The notes beneath the pieces are model-generated. The model saw only the letters and a list, made by a program, of their open reading frames with translations. It had not been told where the DNA came from and did no database searches. Shown in pieces: positions 37,768-49,203 of a stretch of 64,000 bases of DNA. Where the stretch lies: positions 25,450,710 to 25,514,709 of the forward strand of contig OU342804.1 of the NCBI GenBank assembly GCA_910591455.2, written 5' to 3'. The DNA is from Pholis gunnellus. Taxonomy: Eukaryota > Chordata > Actinopteri > Perciformes > Pholidae. How positions within the stretch are numbered: position 1 is the stretch's first letter; each line of letters opens with the position of its first letter. Position numbers and translations under genes: made by a program.

Positions 37768-38400
37768 TCCCTCTCTCTCTCCTCTCCCCCCTTACTTCCT
37801 CCACCTACCCACATGGTTTTCTACCCGTAGTCATCTCCGCTCCCTCTCCCCCGGTGATCTTCTTACCTTTGCCCTGTATCATTTTCTCTCCTATCCCCTG
37901 ATACTGCTACTGATCTTCTCCTCTCCACCCTTTCCTCTTCACCTCCACCTCCAAGCCTGCACGGCCAACTCCACCTGCCCCATGGCTGTCGGACTCAGTG
38001 CGTATTGATAGACGGAGCCTAAGAGAGGCTGAGCATAAATGGAGAAAAGGTAAACTCCCGGAGGACCTTCTTAACTTCCAATCTCTTCTTTTTTCCTCCT
38101 CTCTATCTACTGCTAAAGCTGCTTCCTTCCGCTCTAAAATCCTAACTATTGCTTCCAATCCAAAAAAACTGTTCGAAACTTTCTCTTCACTCCTCCAACC
38201 CCCATCCCCTCCTCCAACTTCCTCCCTTCTCCATGATGATTTCGCCAACTTCTTTGACAAGAAGGTAAACGATATCAGATCCTCCTTCTCTCAGCCCCCC
38301 TCTCCCTCTCTACCCTCTCCAGCGCTTGCCCCTCAGCTCTCCCTCCCCTCTCCATGCCCCATCTTACCCTATCTTGCTCCCCTCTCCCCTAACGAGGTCC
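37768..38400 (+). pseudogene. L2 ORF2 linker region (relic)
   Basis: After a decayed CT-rich part (37768-37990, frame broken), the frame 37998-38400 reads LREAEHKWRKGK, FQSLLFSSSLSTAK, then NPKKLFETFSSLL and DDFANFFDKKV. This is the typical L2 segment between endonuclease and reverse transcriptase, ending with the LSPNEV motif that normally opens the reverse transcriptase domain. The many Pro/Ser codons explain the strong CT bias of the + strand here. Right after LSPNEV the sequence jumps to the far side of the catalytic domain. Confidence 0.8.
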
Positions 38401-38401
38401 G

Positions 38402-39086
38402 TGCTTGGCTGACATCTCGAAATGGATGGCGACACACTACCTGAAGTTCAACCTGGACAAAACTGATCTACTGTTCCTCCCGGAGTAGGGTTGCCCGCAC
38501 CGAGACCTGTCCATCACAATTGATGATACCGTGGTGACGCCAACTCAGACTGCGAGGAATCTGGGTGTGACCTAGGACGACCAACTGTCATTCTCAGCAA
38601 ACATTGCATCGGTTACATGCTCCTGCAGATTCCTGCTCTACAACATCAGGAGGATTCACCCCTTCCTCACTGACGAGACGGCGCAGGTGCTCATCCAGGC
38701 TCTTGTCATCTCCCGCCTGGACTACTGCAACTCACTACCTGCCGGAGCCCCGGCGTCGGCCATCAGACCTCTGGAGCTCGTCCAGAAAGCTGCAGCTCGT
38801 CTGGTGTTCAATCGCACAACGTTTTCCCACACAACTTCCCTTCTCTCTACACTGTCTCCCTGCAAGAACTCACATCCAGTTTAAGACTCTGGTGCTAGCC
38901 TACAGGGCAGTGAAAGGAATAGCTCCTTCCTATCTCCAGGCCATGGTCAAGCCCTACACCCCCGCCCGACCACTTCGCTTCGGCCAATCGACCCCGTCAC
39001 GGCTTTTTTCTGTCCTGGACCCACAGTGGTGGAATGAACTCCCCACTCCCCTCTTCAAGAAGTACTACCCTGAGCCTTCCACTTAG
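38402..39086 (+). pseudogene. L2 ORF2 C-terminal part after the RT catalytic core (relic)
   Basis: From 38402 one frame reads CLADISKWMATHYLKFNLDK, then RNLGVT, RRIHPFLT and VISRLDYCNSLPAG; this is the text that follows the YADD catalytic box in L2 proteins. In-frame TAG stops interrupt it at 38486 and at about 38573. Near 38850-38880 the frame shifts and the protein continues as CLPARTHIQFKTLVLAYRAV, then GIAPSYL and DPQWWNELP, to a stop at 39084-39086. The catalytic core itself is absent, so reverse transcription would be impossible. About 220 bp of 3' untranslated sequence follow. Confidence 0.85.
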
Positions 39087-39305
39087 CACTTATTGTATTC
39101 GTATTAGTTTGTTGCACTTATTGTATTTGTATTAGTTTGTTTCTGCACTGTAATTTTGCTCTGGTTTATGCTCTTAGATGCTTGTTTAAAAAAGGAGACG
39201 CACTTATGACTTCTGGTGACTAGTAGTTCTCTTGAATACCTATATTGAATACACTTATTGTAAGTCACTTTGGATAAAAGTGTCTGCTAATGACTGTAAT
39301 GTAAA

Positions 39306-42300
39306 GGCTAATTTTAATGTAGTGTCCCTATCTATCACCTTCATATTCATATTTTAATACTGTACTTATGCTATTAAAATCAGTTACTTTATTTAATGAT
39401 AACATGTAGATCTGTCAATATTTACTTTTGGGTAAAGAAGTTCTTTTCTTGATCTACCTCAGTCATTGGTAGAAAAGTCCAACTATTGTTTTCATAAAAT
39501 AATGCCAAAAACTGGGAAAAATAAGACCTGTGGTATTGAAGTAGAGCTACAGAAACACAGATGCCTTGTTACAGATGGACGAGTTTTGAATATCTTCAAC
39601 CACTTCAAGAAAATGTGGCGCTGCACACCAGCGTGACAACTACATGTGAGCAACATTGTTGGAGGGCTTAGAGTCAATAATGTCTTCACATGCCTGCACA
39701 CTATTAGTTACACTGATAGAATGACATTTTGTGGCAGCAGTTCTCTTCCAGGATCAATACAGCCTTTTCAATAGTTGAGGAGGTAGAATTGGGGTTAGTG
39801 TTATTAAGTAAAAGCAGTGAAGTGGACCTCCTTTAATCCAGTCAGTTGTCAGGGCAATAGAATAAGAAAATACATGTGTTTCAGGAAGAAATACTGCACA
39901 GCTTCTTTTTTAACTCTAATACCTGTTATATTGGGGCATACCTCTCAGGAGTGCTGGACTTTATGAATACTACCACTACTATGTTGTTAAACTAATAAGG
40001 AACTCTCTTTTGACTTATCATAAAGCAGTACTGCCACTTTATTGCAGTATTGGCTTCACATTGTGATAGAGTAAGTTGGAAAAATACACAAGAATATCAA
40101 TACATGACTGGCTGCCACAGAGAACAGTTTTAGATCAGAGACAATTGTGTTCTCGGTCATAGACATGACTGTCTGTTTGTGAGGCTTCAACCAGACAGCT
40201 GGCAGGGTGGACAGATTGTTGTCATATTCAGTTCTGTAGTAATAGTTTTTTCAGTTCGACCCTCAAAACCCAGTTTGCAGCAGTTGCCATTGAGAATGAC
40301 AAACTACCGGAGAAACATCTGTTATTGCTAACTTGCTGTTGCGAAATGTCAAGATGCTTGCATTTGAATTTGTAGAGAAAGGAAGAGAGAGTGTCTGTGT
40401 GTGTTTGTATGTGTGAGAGGTAGATATTATTATTTACGCAAAAGCTTAATGTAAAAAACTGTCATTAAGGTTACTTCTGTTTCGCCAGTTCCGAGCGCCC
40501 CGCTTGCTGTTGTGGGTGATGCTCTTTGTCATTGCGCCAAGTAATATACATGTAAAGGAAGAAGTGATGCTGAGAAAACGTCAAAATCTTTACAGACATT
40601 AAGCATTATGTCTATAAATGGATTAGTCCATAGCCCATATACCAATCTAGACGAGTAAAAGTTGTGAAATAAAGACTGAGATCTTATGAAAAGGCCAAAA
40701 CATTTACAGTCATGTAGCATTAGTTGTCTTTGACCGGCCAGTGTCATCAAAAGCTTTTACACCCTTCATTAGTAATCATCCATCGCATACAAATAGATGT
40801 GTTTCCATAAAAAAATAATGCACACAGTTCCAAAACTACTACTCGGTTTGGCCTCATGAACTGTCATGAAAAGGAATGAGTTCTCTCCAAAGCCAAGAAA
40901 AGCGTCTGACAATACAACCATAACTCTAACCTCAACTAGCCAGACACAGCTGTTTTCTGCTTCTATTTTAGAAATATTTGGAATGTGGTGCACTCTTTGA
41001 CAGATATCTATTTTTGATGTGACTACTGAACTCCATCATTGTACAGTAGGTGAAATAGACATAATCTCAAAACAATGGATCCCTTATGTTAGAGAAATAT
41101 ATTAAATCCGTGAATATTTTACTCGATATGCACTCTTAATTTGTGTGCTTACATATTGCCTTTTGGTAACTGTAAGCACAAAGCTTGGCTCCTGCCTTCA
41201 GCTGCAAAGATATGCATACAAAGTTAGCCGTTAGTTGTTGAGTTTTTTTTTTTTTTCTCTTGGAAGTGAACCAGTGAACTTCAAGCCCTGGCCCAACATC
41301 CTACTTGGGTCTAGCCTGGGGATAAAACATATGACCGCTGGCTATCGAGTCACTGTGCTGCGGTGAGCCACAAATGGCCATGTCGCTCCATTGCCTTAGC
41401 TCTGCCCTTGCCCAGAGCAGCGATAGGTGAAGAACAACATCTGCAGGCATATGTCCTTCATCTAAGATGTTGGAGTGTGGCCCACAAAGACGGTGACTTG
41501 GTGACTGTCCAATTCCTGTGACATTTTTGTATCATCCTATTTATGTGGATGCACTTCTTCGATACACCTGTCAGGTATGGCGGTAAGTTTTGTACAAAAA
41601 CAACTTACAGTTATAACACTTTAATTTCTGTAAATCAAATTCTAATTTCAGTGCTATTCATGAATGGCATTTTGTTCCAGAATAGCCTTTTAAGTGTATT
41701 TACATTCAGTAATTACAGTGAGATTTTTCTTTTTCTGGCAAATCACGAGGTTGCTTTTATTTTAAATATTGCAGATTAGTTCTACATTGTAAAAAACGAG
41801 GGATCAGCCCAAGTGAGCTCCAACTCCTCAGCAAGGTTGTTGTGTGAAATATTACTTTTTTAATTGAAATTGAATATTGTGAGTTTGTTTTATCTGCTGT
41901 GTTAACAGTAGCCGCTCAATAGCCGTTTGCAGCCGCCTGAAATCTGGGACCCGTAGTATTAACCTGCTCTCGCTGTCGCCACCAGTAACCACGGGTGTTG
42001 CCATATCATCCAGGACTTGATTATAACTCTAATTCCAGTAACGTCGTAATCATTTTGGGGAAAACATTTATATTTTATAGGTAAATTTCTAAATATATCA
42101 GATGTTCACATGACCAATTTTTTTCCAATGTTACAGTACATTACATAAGGTTAAACTTGCAACTTAAACCACTTGGTCAAATATCCAGGTCACGGTCACA
42201 TATTCTTGGACACTAAAATAAAATGAAATGGAAGCACATTCCATTTCATACAGAGTGGTTATGCATAATTTGTGATGCCTGTTTGCAGTTTAGCGAAGAC

Positions 42301-43320
42301 AAAACAATTTCACTTCACATGTGGGTGTTTTCAGATAGACAGCCAGCAGTATAGTCACGCACTTAATTTAGAATTGCTCTCTGCAATGGCACAGAGGGGG
42401 AAATATAAAAGTCCCCTTTGGAGGACTCCAAAGGTTTTTTTATTCATCAGTACTTCATTTGTTTCACTCTTGCACAGTGACTTCTAAAATGAGTCAGCAA
42501 CTGCAGCAGAGATAAGACCAATATGGAGTTGACAGATAATCCTGTGATTTGACACACTGCTTTGCAATTCCAGGGACATCTTGTGTTGATGCCTGGTCAA
42601 AGTTTAGGTGACCGGAAGTCAGTGGATGTCATAACAAGGACATGCAACTATTCAATACATAAATTATACTTTGGCTGAATTTAATAGTGCAAAATAATTA
42701 ATTTATGATTCATGAGGAGAACAAATATATTAAACAAACATCTTGTAAGCATGCGTCTTTGTACCAATGATTATTTATTTTTACATTTCAATATATGCTC
42801 CAGCATTATCACATTAGAGAACAAAAAACTGAAAAGATTCAAAGTCAATGTGCACACAATCTAAAATAAGTGAAGTGTGTGAAACATCCATAACACATAC
42901 TGCTTGTTTGTTAAAAGAAGCAAGCTTCAGCAATTTCATGTGCAACGAGGCAGTTTCTGTTTTTAAAGCCTAGTCCAGTTTACTGCTCTGGAAGGTGTTC
43001 TCAGGTTTATATTAAAGCACCGTGCACCTTAGTAAAATATGGAGAGGACATGGATAAGGGCTAAGGTCTAAGCATCCAATTTCAAAACTGAAAGAAACAG
43101 TCACTCCAGTCTCTCTAAACAACGTTGAGAGAGACGTGGATGACTAAGCTTTGCTAAAGGCTTCCTTTTCTAAAATGTTGCAAGACTAAAAGATGTAGTA
43201 TGACGTGGAAAACTATGGAACAACTGTGGAACCACTACAATCTATGTAAAGTAATGTTGTCTTTAATGAACACTCCCTCTCTATATGTTGGAATCCAAAC
43301 TTCTATGTGCATTGTGGATG
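39306..43320. other. Unique non-coding sequence
   Basis: No gene recognised in about 4 kb. The patch 41280-41385 (text such as GGGGATAAAACATATGACCG and GTGCTGCGGTGAGCCAC) may be a very old reverse-oriented tRNA-derived SINE head; a T-run at 41243-41256 precedes it. A perfect 11-bp-arm hairpin lies at 42223-42249. The open frame 41543-41779 shows no domain. Confidence 0.45.
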
Positions 43321-44210
43321 TAGCTGGTCCGGCTGCGCATGCATGTTAGTGCTAACACTGTAAGCTCTGTCTGCACTGTCGGCATTGTTTGTTCGTGCTG
43401 TTTGCACCGTTAGCTTCTAGCCGCCGGCTCAGCCGTCGCCATGTTGGGATGTGCTCCGATCTTCAGCATCTTTTTCTCATACAGAAAGAGAATCGCATAG
43501 GCCTTGCCCTTTATCGAAATTGAGATTGTCGACAATCTGAAAAGGAATCTCAAGGTCAGTTTGGAAAATGAAATAAAATTGTTCACAATGAATTTAGTAA
43601 TACTCTATTTCCAACAAGAAATGCTCCTACTTATTATTGGAGATTAAGTGAAAAAACAGGACACAACTCTTACACCCAAAATGTTCATGCAATGATTGAT
43701 GAGATTCTCTTAACAATCAATACCAAAACTGTATGCAAGTTATAGTTCAAGGCAACTAAAATGACTTGGTGAAGGCTGAAAATCATATTCATGGCCGGCT
43801 GTGTTGAAAAAAAAACAGTTCAAACACAGCATTCACCCTTCCAATCGCTGCCTTTGCTAGAGTATCTATATGTCACACTCCTTTCTGTATTGGAACTCAA
43901 TGTCAGTAAGGAGACATATTTCAATACACCAGTTTTATTACACTTAACAAGATCAGCGCAATGCCTAAAAGTTGTTGTGTCCCAGGACACACCTTCAACG
44001 CAAGGAAAGACAAGTCTCAGGTTTTGACACTTCCACATCCCAAGACGGAGCCTGAAAGAAAGGTGCTCTGGCTTCAAACTATTAGATGTGAGGATGCCTC
44101 AGGCAAACAGTGGGACCCCGCTTCATCACACACAGAGTGTTATGTGTGAAACGAAAGCTTCATAACAAGTGACACAACTGTGTGTTTGTGTCCAAAAGAG
44201 CAAAACTAGC
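43321..44210 (+). pseudogene. THAP-domain fragment, probably transposon-derived
   Basis: The frame at 43961-44149 starts MPKSCCVPGHTFNARKDK and continues with TLPHPKTEPERKVLW and GKQWDPASSHTECYV. This is the N-terminal C2CH zinc-binding THAP domain: Cys near the start, the L-P and W in the middle, and a final C..H expected after HTxxCS. The last pair is lost because the frame hits TGA at 44147; a neighbouring frame still gives Cys and then a SFITSD-like remnant of the usual HFI. THAP domains bind DNA and occur both in P-element/Kolobok-like transposases and in host genes. No transposase domain is readable downstream. A CpG-richer leader at about 43330-43450 (CCGCCGGCTCAGCCGTCGCC) precedes it, like a transposon or gene 5' region. 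I cannot exclude a retro- or exon fragment of a host THAP gene. Confidence 0.65.
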
Positions 44211-46008
44211 CAGGCTTTTCCTTTTTATGATGTCGGTCAGCTTTAGCTTTTCTGCCATCTCTCTTATAATGTCAAGGAATGGCTGTTCAACTACAAGTGA
44301 ACAGAAATCTCTGCTGCTTTTATTGGTGCCGGCCTGTGTTTAAGTATCATGTCATGACTCTGGTTACTATGTTGTTGTTTTTTAGCTACAGTATATGTGT
44401 GGTTGGCTGTTAACGATATGATGAATTACCTGGAGGATTAATCAAGTATGAACAGATGTCTGGATGTGACACCTCTGGCCACCAAACATTTGGCAGAGCT
44501 CATGGTTAAGGACCAGATTAGTTTAAGCGCAGTGTTGTCCAAAATGCACTGGACGGCGCACATCAAAGCATTCTCTGCATTCATTTATATCGTATTTGCG
44601 ATCCCTCTGAAGAGTTTATAAACCAGACCTTTTTTTCACTTCTTTTTCACATTAAAAAAGCCTATTTATTAATGTTAATAGTCATTATTATTATTGTAAT
44701 CTAATTGACAGTTTTTTTTCTCCAATACTACTACAAATAGAGGTGGTTCAGTGCAAACAGAATTGTCAGGGTAACCGTGGTAGTATTCACATTTCATCTA
44801 ATAGAATTAAGGTGATTAAAAGCCAAGCTGGATTCGTGTCCTGCTGCAGCAATGGCTGCACTCTGACTTGTAAAATTGAAAGGAGGCATCCAGGCCTTCC
44901 ACGTCAAAGAAAGATGAGCCTGATATCTGCAGTTCAGCAGACTTGCTCTGACCCACGCCTCTGCCTGTCCTCTTATTGCGAGTCCCCTCAACACCTGTCC
45001 GGATTAAATATTCGCGGTGTCTGTGAGGCAGCCTTACTGCCACAGTCTGTTGGTGGGAGGGGGGGGGAGATCCAGGGACAAAAATAACAACAGTTTAGCA
45101 TTAATATACAAGGAACATTGAGGAAAGCATTGTCACAGTAATTTGCAATACATTTTAATGCTAGTTTCTCCTCTGTGTTAAATAAGGTTTTCTGGAGATT
45201 ACTGCGGATCGTGCCTCTGAAAAGGCTAGTTAGCATACACCGTGTGTCAAGGAGGTCACTGTAGACGTTGACCATTTGGAGCATTTTGGTGTAATACACA
45301 TATACCTGATAATGGTTCCTTCCGTCTAATCTACTTTCTGTCAGGGACCACTGTGATCAATGGTTTGTTTATTTGCCCTTGTAATAAGCAAATTATGCTA
45401 AGCGGGAGAAGTCACCTCTAGCATTAACCTGCTTACATTTTAATCAATGACTTAAGTGATTTTTATCAGGACACCTCAGGCAATGGGGTGATTCAGTCAG
45501 TTACAGACTAGAATCTGTCCTTTTTAATGTCTGAGAGACACGCTTGCGTTATAAGGTAGTTCTATCGGAGAGAGCTATTTTTCTAGAACTCACCCATCCA
45601 AGAAGCAGCATTCATCATAGTTGCAATTAATGGGCTCATTTATTAAAGCTACTGCAATCCTGGTAGATTTATAGTTTAGACTTAAACATTGTTTTGATAG
45701 TCAGTTATTTTTTATCAAACTACACTTAATTTGTTTAGTTTTTTATTACAGTATTTTAATTACCAATGCTTGTAATTGTTAAGTAGTCAGGCAGATACAA
45801 AGCAAAGTAATTAACCCTTTCCTTCTCCTGTTTTGCCACTGGGCAAAAAAGCTCAGAATTGAAAGATATCAATATCAGAATTTGTTTTAAATAAAAACTA
45901 GGTGCATTTATTTGTGTGTACGTGTTTGTATGTACACATGTATGCAAGCGTGTGTATAAATGTGTATGTGTATTATACATGTATTTCTATTTGTATGCTC
46001 CTCCAGAT
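44211..46008. other. Unique non-coding sequence
   Basis: Nothing recognised. The 114-codon frame at 44743-45087 overlaps several minus-strand frames of similar length, which argues against any being real. A G-rich run occurs at about 45055-45069. Confidence 0.5.
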
Positions 46009-46312
46009 GCCTCCAGCATTTCAGGGTGAATCTCATCCACGCCTGGTGCCTTGCCGCTGAGCAGCGTTTTGACTACCTCAGTGACCTCTGCTAGGGCTTT
46101 GGCCAAGTCTTCCCCCGAGACCGCAACCTCTGCCTCCTCCACAGAGGACGTGTTGCTTGGGTTCAGGAGTCCCCCAAAATGCCCCCTCCTCTGCTCAACA
46201 ATATTTCTAGTTCAGGTGCACAGTTCTCCTCCTCTGTTGCACACAGCCTGAACCAAGCCTCGCTTTCCCTTCCTGAGTCTTCTAATGGTTTGCCGGAACT
46301 TCCTTGAGGCTA
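46009..46312 (-). pseudogene. Non-LTR retrotransposon, start of reverse transcriptase (relic)
   Basis: On the minus strand the sequence reads ASRKFRQTIRRLRKGKRGLV, then a gap with a stop, then GLLNPSNTSSVEEAEV, AEVTEVVKTLLSG and GKAPGVDEIHPEML. These are the residues just ahead of, and including, the first reverse-transcriptase box of a common fish LINE family; GKAPGxDEIxPE is the diagnostic part. Such enzymes copy the element RNA onto nicked DNA. Here a stop (in GGELCT followed by a TGA) and the end of similarity after MLEA leave about 100 codons. Both ends are truncated, so this is a dead fragment. I am unsure of the clade (RTE-like is my guess). Confidence 0.75.
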
Positions 46313-47949
46313 GTCATGCTTTTAACCTTTCTAATATCTGTTGATGCAGTTGGTGACCTTAAAAAATAGACACAAAGTTAAGTTTCTACATAACTGAGCT
46401 CTAGCACGTATTTCTCTGATGGAACTATCTAGTTGAGTTTTTATGTTGTATGCAAGTGACTTTTCGAGGGGTGAACATTTTTTTTAAACACTCAAAACTT
46501 TGACTGAACCTTTTGATAATTAGAGTCAACATCCATCCATCACATTCTGTCTTAGCCTAATTATCTTCTATGTTGATGTGAGGTTTCTATAATAATATTG
46601 ATCATGTGCTAATTATTGTTGTCCATAACTGTAATCATTACAACCGTTAGCATTTACACAGAAACACTGCCATACCATATTTGCATGATTGTACTCCTTT
46701 CACAATAATAGTAATTACCCCGTTATCCTTTTAGTTTTCACTGGCACTGCCCACCATTTTCATCAAACCCCAAAAAATGTAATACATCTTGTGTAAGTAA
46801 CAACTTGGACTTCAATATCCACTGTCCACCATTAATTAGACCAAATAAACGTGTTGAACATGTGCTGTTTAAAGTTTGTTTAAGTCTCTTTAGACAAACC
46901 AACAATTCCTCCAATTAAACCACTAAATAGGTAATTTGACATTACTTTCCAAAAGACGCAAGAATCCATAGAACTGTTTTCTCAGTCTCAGACTAGCTCT
47001 TGACAAAGCTGGTCACCTTTACATTAACAACGATTCCTTTGTGAAATATCCATGCATGTGTGTACTAAAAATGATTTCTTAAATACTTTCTGAAAATACA
47101 AAACACAAGTCAGTATCAACATTTGGATGTCTACTACAATGTAAGAGTAGTGTATGGAGCTTCTGTTTATCCAGTCTTCCATATTTGGTCTATGTGTTAT
47201 GTACTGTATGTGATAAATCCATGCGTTTTGTGGGTCATCAGAGTCATTCCAAAAACAATATAATAAAAAAATATAAACTTCCTCTCAAAAGATTCTGCAA
47301 AGGTATGCAGAACAATCTCAATTATAATTGGGAAAGAATTTGTGGGTGGATACAGAAGGAGCAAGAGATTGTTTCAGGCCAGTAATGCGAGGTGCCTTGA
47401 TCATCATTAAAAGTCTGAAACCAGGCATGGCTGCCAGGGGAGAGAGAAGAAAACTCCCTGTAAGCCACCACAGATCCCATCATAGCAGGATTAACTTTAT
47501 GTAGCTTGTGCCACACTTTAGCAACTGTTTCTAAGTCTTTGACATTGACCATCAATGCTCCAGTAAATTCACCAGAAATGTAAGGCCACACTTCCTTAGT
47601 GCTACGTCCAACATGCATACACATCCTGCCCTCGCTTTTGTAGCAGGCAGCGGGTATCATCCCTGCCAGCACAGAAGGCATATTGCTGCAGGTTACTTTC
47701 CAGAGAGACGGCTAAACAGAGCTGAATTGCCTGTTGCCTCTTTCAAGTCATCACAAGCCACAAGCCATATATAATGAGCTCTTGATTCACACGGGGCAAA
47801 AACACAGGCAAGATGGTAGATCAAAAGAAGAGAGTTGGCAAACGGCTACAAAAATGAAGTAAGCAAGAAAATGAAATACGGTGCAGTGGCCTGTACAACC
47901 CCCCCCTCCACCAAAATAAAAGAAAAAAACTGATCAGCCTCCCAACACG
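46313..47949. other. Unique non-coding sequence
   Basis: No gene recognised. A 119-codon minus frame at 47322-47681 is among the longer unexplained open frames of the window. It shows no known domain, signal peptide or repeat, and I do not call it a gene. Confidence 0.45.
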
Positions 47950-47952
47950 CTG

Positions 47953-48025
47953 CAGTCAAGTCAATTTTATTTATAGAGCCCAATACACCAATTCACACAT
48001 TTGGCTCAAGGGGCTTTAAAATCTG
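47953..48025 (-). mobile_element. LINE/SINE 3'-tail fragment (reverse orientation)
   Basis: The text AGTCAATTTTATTTATAGAG, CCCAATACACC and GGCTCAAGGGGCTTTA is the minus-strand view of a common fish L2/Rex1-type retroelement tail ('...CAATTTTATTTATATAGCCC AATATCACAAATT'). Only about 70 bp remain, a typical strongly 5'-truncated insertion. Confidence 0.6.
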
Positions 48026-48430
48026 TAAAGCTTACCCCCCTCCCCCCCCAAATCCTTCCTAAATTATGCTCCAAATATTGGGCTTTGATAAGTCCAACAT
48101 TAAAAATCATTTACATCAGCCTATTTCAATTAATTACCACTTATCTATGTAGTTTGACAAGGCTATTACAGAAACAAAAAACAATATGTAAAACAATAAA
48201 AAAAATTCAATTATTTTCAATAAAGATGAAAATGAAAATAGGTGCCCATGAAACCTTTTATAAAATATGCACTCTGTATTGAACATTTGTACATGTCCAA
48301 TCTTATGTCTCTTCGTCTGAGCTGCTGCCAAAAGTTTTTTAAAGTTAATAATAATATATGCATCTTTCAAGCTCAGCTCGTTAGTATTTGCTATTTACCA
48401 GATAACAGATATTTGTATCCATTATTTTGA
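48026..48430. other. AT-rich non-coding spacer between LINE pieces
   Basis: Very AT-rich sequence with no recognisable coding text. The frames here (48001-48282 plus, 48134-48370 minus) are Ile/Lys/Phe-rich by composition only. Confidence 0.5.
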
Positions 48431-49203
48431 ATTTAATGCATGCAAGGAATACTTTCACTACACTCTCACCTGAAGAATATATCAAGAATTAGAGGATTTA
48501 TGTCTCAACAGGATTTGGAAAAACTTGTCCATGCATTTATCTTCAGTAGACTGGACTACTGTAACGGAGTGTTTACAGGTCTCTGTAAAAAGTCAATCAG
48601 AAAGCTGCAGCTCGAGTCCTCACTAAGACCAAGAAAGTGGATCACATCACTCCAGTTCTGAGGTCTTTGCACTGGCTTCCTGTCCAACAAAGAATTTACT
48701 TTAAAATCCTGCTGTTGGTTTATAAAGCACTGAATGGTTTAGGGCCAAAATACATCTCTGATCTGCTGCTACCTTATGAACCATCCCGACCCCTTAGGTC
48801 GTCTCGGACTGGTCTGATTTCTGTTCCAAGAGTCAGAACTAAACATGGAGAAGCAGCGTTCAGTTTGTCTGCTCCACATTTCTGGAACAAAGTCCCCAAA
48901 AGCCGCAGGTCTGCTGAGACCCTCAGCTCCTTTAAATCAAGATTGAAGACTTTTCTGTTTGTTGATTGAACCAGATTCAAGGATATTAATCAATTTCCTG
49001 CATTTTACTACTGTATTTAATTTCTTACACTGCTTCTTTGTGTTTTAATGACTGTTTTTAATAATATTTCAATTAATGTTATTAATTGTTTTTAAATCTC
49101 TTTTTCTTTTTCCTTATGTTTTGATGCGTTTAATGGTTTTGTGTGAAGCACTTTGAATTACCTTGTTGAAATGTGCTATACAAATAAACTTGCCTTGCCT
49201 TAC
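48431..49203 (+). mobile_element. L2/Rex1-clade LINE 3' fragment
   Basis: A 5'-truncated insertion holding the ORF2 C-terminus (48479-48969), about 180 bp of 3' untranslated sequence and a terminus reading GAAATGTGCTATACAAATAA followed by ACTTGCCTTGCCTTA, a short tandem CTTGC tail. Both the end and the protein are typical of fish CR1/L2-superfamily LINEs. It differs from the L2 at 37-39 kb in sequence and in 3' terminus, so two separate families are present. Confidence 0.8.
48479..48969 (+). pseudogene. LINE ORF2 C-terminal part (relic)
   Basis: Two overlapping frames (to 48661, and from 48637 to 48969) give LEKLVHAFIFSRLDYCNGVF, RKLQL then AAARVLTKTKKVDHITPV, LHWLPVQQRIYFKILL, ALNGLGPKYISDLL and SRLKTFLFVD. 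This is the post-catalytic C-terminus of L2/Rex1-type reverse transcriptases. At about 48602-48615 the expected residues between LQL and AAAR are missing; the junction is a single CTGCAGCT where family members have two, so a small deletion between short repeats caused the frameshift. The rest is remarkably intact, suggesting a fairly young copy. The catalytic core was never included in this truncated insertion. Confidence 0.8.

Larger units (their letters stand above)
37110..39305 (+). mobile_element. L2-clade LINE, 5'-truncated and internally deleted
   Basis: The + strand carries, in order, the L2 ORF2 N-terminus, the apurinic-like endonuclease, the proline/serine-rich linker, the C-terminal part after the reverse transcriptase core, and a 3' end. 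The 3' end reads GTAAGTCACTTTGGATAAAA, then GTGTCTGCTAATGACTGTAA, a signature of fish L2 elements. The start is set by the first recognisable protein text (CRDLTNLIHPNL, about 37140-37175); the true 5' boundary is uncertain. The element is about 2.2 kb where a complete one is several kilobases. Frameshifts, stops and a missing catalytic core make it inactive. Confidence 0.9.

Noticed and set aside
41280..41385. Possible reverse-oriented tRNA-derived SINE head
   Set aside because: Too decayed; B box is not recognisable with confidence.
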